Positions 1-5,764 of a DNA stretch of 7,283 nt are shown piece by piece. Position numbers and translations under genes: made by a program. Source of the stretch: Pontiellaceae bacterium (GTDB lineage Bacteria; Verrucomicrobiota; Kiritimatiellia; Kiritimatiellales; Tichowtungiaceae); assembly GCA_025457785.1 (NCBI GenBank), contig JALOTS010000110.1, positions 1 through 7,283 of the forward strand. Direction: 5' to 3'. Each line of letters starts with the position of its first letter. The first letter of the stretch is position 1. Below the pieces are notes generated by a model. The model was given only the letters and a program-made list of their open reading frames with translations, did no database searches and was not told the origin of the DNA.

Positions 1-6
1 CATAGA

Positions 7-207
7 ATGAGAAAAGTAACAAAATTAGCATTGGCACTGGTTGCTGTGGGCTCTGTGGCTTCAGCGGCTATTGACATGAACTTCAGACACACAACGGCCG
101 CCGATGCCGAAGTCCCGAAGCACTCTGCGGAACGGATTGCCGCGCACCATCACACAACCGGGACAACCGGGTTGAAACAGATTCAACCACCGAAGCGGTT
201 CGAATGA
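7..207 (+). CDS. Small putative secreted protein, unrecognised
   Basis: A 66-codon ORF starts at ATG 7. Residues 1-21 read as a textbook Sec signal peptide: a basic start (MRKVTK), a hydrophobic core (LALALVAVGSVA) and an A-S-A signal peptidase site near residue 20. The mature part would be only about 45 residues, rich in His, Thr and Ala (HHHTTGTTG near residues 47-55), with no domain I recognise and no Cys. The signal-peptide part is AT-richer than the GC-rich rest, which partly comes from a duplicated 9-mer. It could therefore be a genuine small exported peptide, or the surviving head of a larger secreted protein that lost its frame. Only six bases precede the ATG, so no ribosome binding site can be judged. 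It ends 20 bp before the stop of the convergent receiver gene. No function is proposed. Confidence 0.4.
   Translation: MRKVTKLALALVAVGSVASAAIDMNFRHTTAADAEVPKHSAERIAAHHHTTGTTGLKQIQPPKRFE
154..171 (+). repeat. Tandem duplicated 9-mer ACAACCGGG
   Basis: Two perfect head-to-tail copies of ACAACCGGG lie at 154-162 and 163-171. An 8-base partial copy (ACAACCGG) recurs at 215-222, beyond the stop of the small ORF. Within the ORF the tandem copies encode the repeated Thr-Thr-Gly. This fits a local slippage duplication in an unconstrained tail. Confidence 0.7.
170..188. other. Inverted repeat, 7-bp perfect stem
   Basis: GGTTGAA (170-176) and TTCAACC (182-188) are perfect reverse complements separated by 5 nt, so a hairpin can form on either strand. 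No T-run follows on either side, so it is not a standard intrinsic terminator. It lies near the 3' end of the small ORF and about 40 bp past the stop of the convergent receiver gene, where it could shield a 3' end. The role is not established. Confidence 0.35.
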
Positions 208-216
208 TTTCGGAAC

Positions 217-242
217 AACCGGCACAGTTACGGTTTTTCTTT
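217..242 (+). terminator. Weak intrinsic terminator-like hairpin
   Basis: AACCG (217-221) pairs with CGGTT (231-235) around a 9-nt loop, and the T-rich stretch TTTTTCTTT (234-242) follows. It lies just past the stop of the plus-strand small ORF and overlaps the 3' end of the convergent receiver gene. The stem is only five base pairs, so it is a marginal candidate. Confidence 0.22.
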
Positions 243-623
243 GCGGACCGGAGAAATCCCATCCAGCAGTGCCTGAACGGCGATGAGCAGATCCCGCAAA
301 TAAATCGGCTTTTCAAGGAAGCGGCTGGCCCCGTCCTTTTCAGCATGCGGCTGATAATCAACCTCCATTGCACGCCGTCCGCCGGAAATGGCAATAATCG
401 GCATCAGGGGGTATTCTTTACGAACCTCACGAATCAACGTCAGACCGTCCATTCCAGCCATCACGATATCTGTAATGATCAAATCGGGAACCTGAGCTTT
501 CATTTTCAACACTGCGGAAAGCCCGTTATCTGCAATCGCTGTACTGAATCCTTTCGACCGGAAAAACTGATCAAAAAGACGTTGAATAAACGGGTCGTCA
601 TCAACAATTAAAATATGCTTCAT
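228..623 (-). CDS. Stand-alone response regulator receiver protein (CheY-like)
   Basis: This 131-residue protein is a single phosphoacceptor receiver domain with no output domain. The family passes phosphoryl groups from histidine kinases to other proteins in the cytoplasm. All signature residues are visible: acidic pocket D8-D9 in HILIVDDDP, phospho-acceptor D52 in LIITDIVMAGMDG, switch Ser80 in IIAISGG, Phe102 at the aromatic switch position, and Lys105 in FLEKP. The segment between Ser80 and Lys105 (SGGRRAMEVDYQ and on) matches a receiver subgroup with a glycine-rich beta4-alpha4 loop. It should therefore be phosphorylatable, but neither kinase nor target is in the window. It lies 111 bp downstream of parC in the same direction, but a candidate promoter and a G7 ribosome binding site in the gap suggest it is expressed on its own. 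The ATG at 623 is the natural family start. Confidence 0.95.
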   Translation of the reverse strand: MKHILIVDDDPFIQRLFDQFFRSKGFSTAIADNGLSAVLKMKAQVPDLIITDIVMAGMDGLTLIREVRKEYPLMPIIAISGGRRAMEVDYQPHAEKDGASRFLEKPIYLRDLLIAVQALLDGISPVRKEKP

Positions 624-625
624 CG

Positions 626-637
626 CCCCCCCTTTTT
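626..637 (-). promoter_or_regulatory. Homopolymeric ribosome binding site AAAAAGGGGGGG
   Basis: Read on the minus strand, five A then seven G stand only two bases before the ATG of the receiver gene. The run can pair with the anti-Shine-Dalgarno sequence in several registers, but the spacing is unusually tight. It supports the ATG at 623. A G7 run is also prone to length changes. Confidence 0.5.
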
Positions 638-649
638 GATTTCAGACCC

Positions 650-677
650 ATTGTACCTTACCCCGGTCCTCCGTGAA
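650..677 (-). promoter_or_regulatory. Candidate sigma70-type promoter for the receiver gene
   Basis: On the minus strand, TTCACG (672-677) and TACAAT (650-655) are separated by 16 bp. The -10 matches five of six consensus positions and the -35 matches four of six. Transcription would start near 643, giving a leader of about 20 nt that contains the G7 ribosome binding site. Judged by eye only. Confidence 0.4.
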
Positions 678-698
678 ATTCATTTTTCAAGAACGGAG
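669..698. other. Inverted repeat CTCCGT/ACGGAG between parC and the receiver gene
   Basis: CTCCGT (669-674) and ACGGAG (693-698) are perfect 6-bp reverse complements with 18 bases between them. The left arm overlaps the candidate -35 of the receiver promoter. It could be an operator half-site pair, or a weak hairpin at the parC 3' end. No T-run follows on the minus strand, so no convincing parC terminator is visible in the 111-bp gap. Confidence 0.25.
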
Positions 699-734
699 CG
701 GCAATTTTAGAATTCTCCCTTTCCCTTCCGGAAT

Positions 735-2852
735 TTAAATCAAAACGCCCACCGGAGATTCTTCGTCATCGCGCCACCAGCGTCCGGGTCTGGTGTCGAT
801 ATACTGCACCGATTTCGTGGTGAGCCGGTTGCCCTTGGCTTTGGAACCTTTCACCGCAAGATCTTTCAGGCTGAACGACTGCTGATGGATGCGCTGGCCT
901 TTGGCCGGACGGTAACGCAGGTACAGTTCGTCCGGGCAGCCTTCCTGCCAGAAAATGATTTTAGCGCCCTCGGGTGCGATTTGATAGTCGCGGTTCATGA
1001 TCGTTCCGCCAAAGGTGAACCGTTTGATGAAGGTAGCGCGTTCATGGGTGTAAACACAGGTCATTTCGCGGTCACGATCAAAAATGGCGCAATAGAGCAG
1101 GTTGCTGTCAACAAAGAGTTTTTCGGGCGGCGGCATCATCTGGTAGCGGCCGTCGTTCCAGACAAAAATCAGCTTGTCGAGAGACGAACATTTCATCAGC
1201 GATTCGCCTTTAATGGCGGAACCGACAAACTGGGATTCGGTATCACGCCTGATATCGAGCTCGCTGGCGGTAAGTTCGCGAACCTCAATTTCCTTGAAGG
1301 TTCGGATTTCGGTGCGGCGCGGATAAAATTCCTTGTATTTTTTGATGAGCTCTTTGAGATAGCGGGTGGCATAGGCCGTGAGGCCTCCGAGATTTTTTTC
1401 CACCTCGGCCAGTTCGGTGAGAATTTTCGCAATCTCGTCCTTGTTCCTGTTGATGTCAAACAGCGAAATGCGTTTGATCTGAATGGCGAGAAGCATTTCG
1501 ATGTCATCATCCGCCACCGGACGGCGGAGCAGATGCAGGAAGGGCTTCAGTCCGTCCAGAACCGCCTGACGAACGGCTTCGTAGGTTTTGCACTGTTCAA
1601 TTTTTTTATAAATCCGGTTTTCGACAAAAATCTGCACCAGCGTTTTGGTATGAAAAGCATCCAGCAGTTTGTCTTTTTTAAAATTAAGCTCCGCTTCAAG
1701 AATAATGAGTAGCTGCTGCGTGTTGAGATGCAAAATTTCATCGACGGTCATTTCGACCGGGCGGTTTTTATAGATCACCACGATGCGGCTGGAAACGGGC
1801 GTTTCACAGGAGGTGAACACGTAGAGCGACTGGCGCACCTGTTCGAGGTCGGCGCCGGGCGAAAGCACCAGCTCAATTTCGACGTTTTCGGCGGTGAAAT
1901 CGTTAATGGCCCGCACCGCCACCTTTTTCTTGCGCACGGCATCTTCAATCGACGATGTGAGCGTTTCCGTAGTCTGTCCGTACGGCAGATCGGTAATGAC
2001 CAGCCGGTTTCCGTTGCGCTCTTCAATTTTCGCCCGGACTTTAACCTTCCCGATGCCGTTGTTGTATTCCGAAACGTCCATGAGACCGCCGGTTTGAAAA
2101 TCGGGCAAAACGGTGCATTTGTGCGGCTCGCGTTTCTTCTCGCGCAGGATTTCAATCTGCTCCTGAAGCAGCTCAATGAAATTGTAGGTGAGGATTTTGG
2201 TGGAAAGACCGACGGCGATTCCTTCCGCGCCGAGCATGAGCAGCAGCGGAAGTTTGCAGGGCAGAACCACCGGCTCTTTGTTGCGTCCGTCGTAACTGGG
2301 AATGTAGCGGGTCAGCTCTTTGTTAAACAGCTCTTCGCGGGCCAGCGGGGTCAAACGGCATTCGATATATCGCGCGGCGGCGGCGGGGTCGCCGGTGTAA
2401 ATATTTCCGAAATTCCCCTGCCCCTCAATCAGGTATCCGCCGCGATTGGCGAGCGAAACGAGCGCATCGTTAATCGAGGCATCGCCGTGCGGATGATACT
2501 GCATCGTATGCCCGACCACGTTCGCGACTTTAATGAACCGCCCGTCGTCTTTTTCGGAGAGCGCGTGCATAATGCGGCGCTGAACCGGCTTGAGGCCGTC
2601 TTCCACGTTTGGAATCGCCCGGTCGCAGATCACATAGGAGGCGTACTGCAAAAAATTATAATCCACCAGTTGACGAAGCGGCCCGTGGTCGGAATCCAGC
2701 GCAAAACGCTTCCGCGACCCTTGCGGGGACTCGGGAAGGTCCCCCGGAAGTTCATCATCGTCTTCCGCCGCCGGTTTTTTAACCGCGCTTTTTTTAGCCG
2801 GTTTTTTTTCTTCCGGTTCACCGCCGAAAAGCTGTTCCTGTTCTTCGCTCAT
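735..2852 (-). CDS. parC: DNA topoisomerase IV subunit A (ParC/GyrA-like)
   Basis: The A subunit of a type IIA topoisomerase cuts and passes duplex DNA; with ParE it decatenates and relaxes chromosomes. The 705 residues contain a low-complexity Lys/Glu/Asp-rich tail (1-50), then the winged-helix breakage domain with YHPHGDASIND (119-129) and the catalytic tyrosine Y162 in AAARYIECRL, next to R161. EGIAVGLST (210-218) carries the conserved intercalating Ile212. A tower region (about 220-360), a coiled-coil dimer gate (about 370-510) and a short C-terminal region (about 535-705) follow. No GyrA-box is seen, and the C-terminal part is about half the size of a gyrase wrapping domain, which favours a topo IV-like rather than a supercoiling enzyme. 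KGSKAKGNRLT (668-678) resembles the C-terminus of chlamydial and Bacteroidetes ParC-like proteins. Alanine 125 occupies the E. coli GyrA Ser83 position; D129 matches Asp87. The ATG overlaps the parE stop as ATGA with only a weak upstream GAAGAAA, suggesting translational coupling. Confidence 0.95.
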   Translation of the reverse strand: MSEEQEQLFGGEPEEKKPAKKSAVKKPAAEDDDELPGDLPESPQGSRKRFALDSDHGPLRQLVDYNFLQYASYVICDRAIPNVEDGLKPVQRRIMHALSEKDDGRFIKVANVVGHTMQYHPHGDASINDALVSLANRGGYLIEGQGNFGNIYTGDPAAAARYIECRLTPLAREELFNKELTRYIPSYDGRNKEPVVLPCKLPLLLMLGAEGIAVGLSTKILTYNFIELLQEQIEILREKKREPHKCTVLPDFQTGGLMDVSEYNNGIGKVKVRAKIEERNGNRLVITDLPYGQTTETLTSSIEDAVRKKKVAVRAINDFTAENVEIELVLSPGADLEQVRQSLYVFTSCETPVSSRIVVIYKNRPVEMTVDEILHLNTQQLLIILEAELNFKKDKLLDAFHTKTLVQIFVENRIYKKIEQCKTYEAVRQAVLDGLKPFLHLLRRPVADDDIEMLLAIQIKRISLFDINRNKDEIAKILTELAEVEKNLGGLTAYATRYLKELIKKYKEFYPRRTEIRTFKEIEVRELTASELDIRRDTESQFVGSAIKGESLMKCSSLDKLIFVWNDGRYQMMPPPEKLFVDSNLLYCAIFDRDREMTCVYTHERATFIKRFTFGGTIMNRDYQIAPEGAKIIFWQEGCPDELYLRYRPAKGQRIHQQSFSLKDLAVKGSKAKGNRLTTKSVQYIDTRPGRWWRDDEESPVGVLI
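2771..2809 (-). repeat. A8/A7/A6 homopolymer tracts in the parC 5' coding region
   Basis: Read as parC, an A8 run (2802-2809), an A7 run (2789-2795) and an A6 run (2775-2780) fall within about 35 bases, separated by CCGG-like spacers. They encode the KKPAKKSAVKKPA-type tail. CCGG next to a T-run occurs twice on the plus strand, suggesting an expanded imperfect repeat. Such runs are prone to polymerase slippage. Confidence 0.7.
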
Positions 2853-4675
2853 AGGATTTCTTCGTCCACGATCAGATTTTCCATAATGTAGGCGCGGCGT
2901 TCCTGCGTATTTTTACCCATGTAAAAGCTGAGCACTTCCGGAATAGAGTAATCTTCGTCCACGACAACCGGGGTCAGCCGCATTTCTTTTCCGATAAACG
3001 CCTTGAATTCACCGGGCGATATTTCACCGAGTCCTTTAAACCGGGTAACTTCCGCCGTGCGCCCCAGTTTTTCGACCGCCGCATCGCGTTCATTTTCGGA
3101 ATAACAATAAATGGTTTCCTTTTTATTCCGGGCGCGGAACAGGGGCGTTTCAAGAATTTTAAGATGGCCGTCGCGCACCAGCGGTTCAAAAAAACGCAGG
3201 AACAGAGTGATCATCAGATTCCGGATGTGCAGGCCGTCCACATCGGCATCGGTGGCCAGCACAACGTGTCCGTACCGCAGACCGTCCACCGCCTCTTCAA
3301 TGTTCAAACTGCGCATCAGGTTGTAGGTTTCGACGTTTTTATAAAGAGAGTCAAACTTCAGATCGCAGACATTTAGCGGTTTGCCCTTAAGCGTATAAAT
3401 GGCCTGTTTATTCACATCGCGGCAACTGACCAGCGACCCGGCGGCTGACTGCCCTTCAGTGATGAAAATCATGGTGTCATCATGCGTGCCCTTCTCTTTA
3501 TTGAAATGCTGCTTGCAGTCTTTAAGCTGGGGAACACGAATTGAAACCGCCTTGGAACGTTCGCGAGCCAGTTTTTTTACATCCTGCAAATCTTTGCGCA
3601 GACGTTGTGTGTCTTTGATTTTATCAATCAGTTGATCCGCCGCCGGCTTGTTGCGGTGAAGCATTTCAACAATCGCTTTTTTGATGCTGGCCACGAGATC
3701 TGCGCGGATTTCGGTATTCCCGAGCTTATTCTTGGTCTGCGACTCAAAAACAGGCTCTTTCAACCGGATGGCAATGGCTCCGAGGATACCTTCGCGGACA
3801 TCGTCGCCATCGAACTTTCCGTCGGAATATTCGTTGACCGCCTTCAGCAATCCTTCGCGAAACGCGCTGAGGTGGGTTCCGCCGTCGCTGGTGAACTGAC
3901 CGTTGACGAACGAATAATAATCCTCGCTGAAGCGATTAGTATGCGTGAAAGCGATTTCGAGCATTTTATCGCGGTAATGGAAGGGTTCGTAGATTTTTTC
4001 GAACTCGCTTTCATCCGCAATCAGGTCAAGCAGCCCGCCATCGGAAACGATTCTTTTTCCATTGAAAAAAAGCGAAAGCCCGGCGTTGAGATAGGAATAG
4101 AAACGCAAACGGCGTTCAATGTGATCGTCACGGAATTTATAGGTTTTAAAAATTTCCGGGTCGGGAGAAAAGCTGATAAACGTCCCGTTTTCGTCCTTTT
4201 CACAAACACCTTTTTCCTCGGCCTCCAGAACGCCCTGAGCAAACCGGGCCTCAACAAACTCACCCTCGCGGTGCGAACGGGCAACGAAATAGCTGGAAAG
4301 CGCATTAACCGCTTTGGTTCCGACACCGTTCAGACCGACGCTGAACTGAAACACGTCGTCGTTGTATTTTGCGCCGGTATTGATGCGCGAGACGCACTCC
4401 ACCACTTTTCCGAGCGGAATGCCGCGCCCGTAGTCGCGTACGCTTACCGTATCGTCCTCGACAATGATATCAATTTTTTTCCCGTGCCCCATGATGAATT
4501 CATCAATGGCGTTATCGACCACTTCCTTGAGCAGGACGTAAATCCCGTCGTCATAATGATTTCCGTTGCCGGTGCGTCCGATATACATCCCGGTCCGGGC
4601 CCGGATGTGTTCCAGAGACGAAAGCGTTTTTATTTTGCTTTCGTCGTAAACGTGCGTTTTTTCTTCGTTAGCCAT
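2849..4675 (-). CDS. parE: DNA topoisomerase IV subunit B (ParE/GyrB-like)
   Basis: The ATPase subunit of the type IIA topoisomerase powers strand passage by the ParC subunit. Numbering from the ATG at 4675 gives 608 residues. The GHKL ATPase domain shows KEVVDNAIDE with catalytic E51 and Mg-binding N55, then DYGRGIP (D81), GLNGVGTKAVNALS (about 114-127), an REG arginine at 136 and T165 in NGTF. The transducer lysine lies in QTKNKLGN (K315). The TOPRIM domain has E407 in ITEGQSAAG and the acidic triad D476/D478/D480 in ATDADVDGLHI; KGLGE follows at 547-551. The length of about 600 is ParE-like, without the E. coli GyrB insertion. Gln409 replaces the usual Asp of EGDSAGG. A GTG at 4690 would add five residues (MVFTQ); neither start has a visible Shine-Dalgarno site, and ATG is preferred. 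It is first in the parE-parC unit, with the stop overlapping parC as ATGA. Confidence 0.95.
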   Translation of the reverse strand: MANEEKTHVYDESKIKTLSSLEHIRARTGMYIGRTGNGNHYDDGIYVLLKEVVDNAIDEFIMGHGKKIDIIVEDDTVSVRDYGRGIPLGKVVECVSRINTGAKYNDDVFQFSVGLNGVGTKAVNALSSYFVARSHREGEFVEARFAQGVLEAEEKGVCEKDENGTFISFSPDPEIFKTYKFRDDHIERRLRFYSYLNAGLSLFFNGKRIVSDGGLLDLIADESEFEKIYEPFHYRDKMLEIAFTHTNRFSEDYYSFVNGQFTSDGGTHLSAFREGLLKAVNEYSDGKFDGDDVREGILGAIAIRLKEPVFESQTKNKLGNTEIRADLVASIKKAIVEMLHRNKPAADQLIDKIKDTQRLRKDLQDVKKLARERSKAVSIRVPQLKDCKQHFNKEKGTHDDTMIFITEGQSAAGSLVSCRDVNKQAIYTLKGKPLNVCDLKFDSLYKNVETYNLMRSLNIEEAVDGLRYGHVVLATDADVDGLHIRNLMITLFLRFFEPLVRDGHLKILETPLFRARNKKETIYCYSENERDAAVEKLGRTAEVTRFKGLGEISPGEFKAFIGKEMRLTPVVVDEDYSIPEVLSFYMGKNTQERRAYIMENLIVDEEIL

Positions 4676-4697
4676 TTGCGTAAAAACCACTATATAT

Positions 4698-4713
4698 TGG
4701 GTCTTTTAACCCA
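4698..4713 (-). other. Small hairpin in the parE leader
   Basis: TGGGT and ACCCA form a perfect 5-bp stem with a 6-nt A/T-rich loop. It lies between the candidate promoter and the parE start, so it would be in the 5' leader of the mRNA. No T-run follows, so it is not a terminator. It might affect ribosome access, since no Shine-Dalgarno sequence is visible. Confidence 0.35.
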
Positions 4714-4724
4714 TAAACGCACCA

Positions 4725-4753
4725 GATATAGCACGGTCGGACACTGCCCGCAA
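4725..4753 (-). promoter_or_regulatory. Candidate extended -10 promoter for parE-parC
   Basis: On the minus strand TTGCGG (4748-4753) and TATATC (4725-4730) are separated by exactly 17 bp, and TGC (4731-4733) directly precedes the -10, giving the extended TGn motif. Transcription would start near 4718, leaving a leader of about 28 nt to the GTG or 43 nt to the ATG of parE. The 102-bp gap after the upstream CNNM gene is the only sizeable non-coding stretch upstream of parE, which supports a promoter here. Judged by eye. Confidence 0.45.
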
Positions 4754-4792
4754 CCCTCCGTTCAGGCGTTTCGCATTTTTTTTCACCTTTTT

Positions 4793-5764
4793 TCAATCTT
4801 CGGAAACAATGTAGCCGGCGATGTCACGCAAATGCAGAAGTCCGACAATCCGGGATGATCGATCCACCACCGCCGCCATCTGTCCGCCCCGCTTCCGAAG
4901 CACCCGGAAGGCGCGCGTGAGCGGCATTCCGTCCGTTACCTGAATCGGTTTGTGCAGCAGCGGTTTAATCGGGTCGTCCGGCTTCAAGGCGGGATCCATC
5001 AGATTGAACAGATTGATGAACCCGGCAATGCTGCGGGCCGTCCCGCGACAAACCGCCACCTGATCCGTATTGCCGGTCCGCATCAGATCCAGAACCTGAC
5101 CGACCGTTGCTTTTTCCGACAATTGGATCATGGAGGCGGGCGGTTTCATAATCTGCCGGACCGGGACACGGTGCATGGACACCAGATTGTCAATCATACC
5201 GTGCTGATGGGCGCTCAATGTATTCCGGCGCGTATCGCCGGAAAAGTATTCACGAAACCCCTGAAGCGAAAGCGAAAGGCCGCCGCGTTCTTCGCGCCGG
5301 CCCCGCCCGCCGGTGAGCAGATTAAACAGCGCTTTTAAAAAAGCGGTCGCCGGAGAAAAAAGCCGCTGTGCAAAATACAAAAACCACGAATAGCGGTACA
5401 TCAGTGTATCGGCGCGATGCCGGAAAATATTTTTTGGAATCAGTTCCCCGAACAGAAACAGCGGCAGCATCAGCGTAAGTGTTGCGGCGGCTTGAGCATT
5501 CCAGACCTCCGCCTCGGAATAAAGCCGCGTCACTTCGCTGGACAGAAGATAATTTGCAATATTGTTTCCGATCAGAACGGTAAAAATAAAACGATGCGCA
5601 TCATGCAGACTTTCCTGCAAACGAACCGCCGGACGGTTCCCTTGCCGGACACGAACCCGCAACCGGATGCGATTGAGCAGATAGCCGCCGGTTTCCAGTC
5701 CGGAAAAAAGCATCGATCCGGCAAACGCCAGCGCAATCACCGGAATAGAAAGCCAGCCATTCAT
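4793..5764 (-). CDS. CNNM/CBS-domain membrane protein lacking the CorC_HlyC domain
   Basis: A 323-residue inner-membrane protein of the CNNM (DUF21)/CBS family, often annotated as hemolysin-like; characterised members act in Mg2+ (or Co2+) export. The CNNM domain spans about 1-150. Its first membrane segment carries SGLETGG (21-27), corresponding to the usual SxxETA motif. IGNNIAN (65-71) and FGELIPKN (105-112) are the other two family signatures. A cytoplasmic CBS pair follows: about 204-260 (IMKPPASMIQLSE and on) and 265-322 (HKPIQVTDGM to LLHLRDIAGYI). It stops right after CBS2, so the C-terminal CorC_HlyC domain of its upstream neighbour is absent; the stop is clean, with no sign of a recent frameshift. 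The start overlaps the stop of the upstream CNNM gene as ATGA, with a strong GGAGG seven bases before it, so both products are probably made together and may form a heterodimer. The transported ion cannot be read from the sequence. Confidence 0.9.
   Translation of the reverse strand: MNGWLSIPVIALAFAGSMLFSGLETGGYLLNRIRLRVRVRQGNRPAVRLQESLHDAHRFIFTVLIGNNIANYLLSSEVTRLYSEAEVWNAQAAATLTLMLPLFLFGELIPKNIFRHRADTLMYRYSWFLYFAQRLFSPATAFLKALFNLLTGGRGRREERGGLSLSLQGFREYFSGDTRRNTLSAHQHGMIDNLVSMHRVPVRQIMKPPASMIQLSEKATVGQVLDLMRTGNTDQVAVCRGTARSIAGFINLFNLMDPALKPDDPIKPLLHKPIQVTDGMPLTRAFRVLRKRGGQMAAVVDRSSRIVGLLHLRDIAGYIVSED

Noticed and set aside
204..611. 135-codon open frame on the plus strand opposite the receiver gene
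   Set aside because: The minus strand frame has every receiver-domain signature residue; this one has none.
724..733. TTCCGGAA palindrome just past the parC stop as a terminator
   Set aside because: Only an 8-bp palindrome without loop or T-run on the minus strand; not convincing as a terminator or site.
885..1712. 275-codon open frame on the plus strand
   Set aside because: Antisense to the coiled-coil and C-terminal region of parC, with no signal of its own.
1728..2891. 387-codon open frame on the plus strand
   Set aside because: It lies entirely antisense to parC, whose motifs are unambiguous; the plus-strand translation is Arg/Phe/Val-rich with no recognisable domain and reflects codon bias of the true frame.
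4761..4788. GGCGTTTCGC followed by T8, as a plus-strand terminator
   Set aside because: The possible stem has only three base pairs and no plus-strand gene runs into it. It lies in the minus-strand gap upstream of parE.
3605..4858. 417-codon open frame on the plus strand
   Set aside because: It is antisense to parE and runs through the promoter gap into the CNNM gene; no domain or ribosome binding support. A shadow frame.
4793..5764. The shorter CNNM gene as a pseudogene
   Set aside because: All three CNNM signatures and both CBS domains are intact, the start has a strong GGAGG and the stop is clean; CNNM-CBS proteins without CorC_HlyC are a known architecture.
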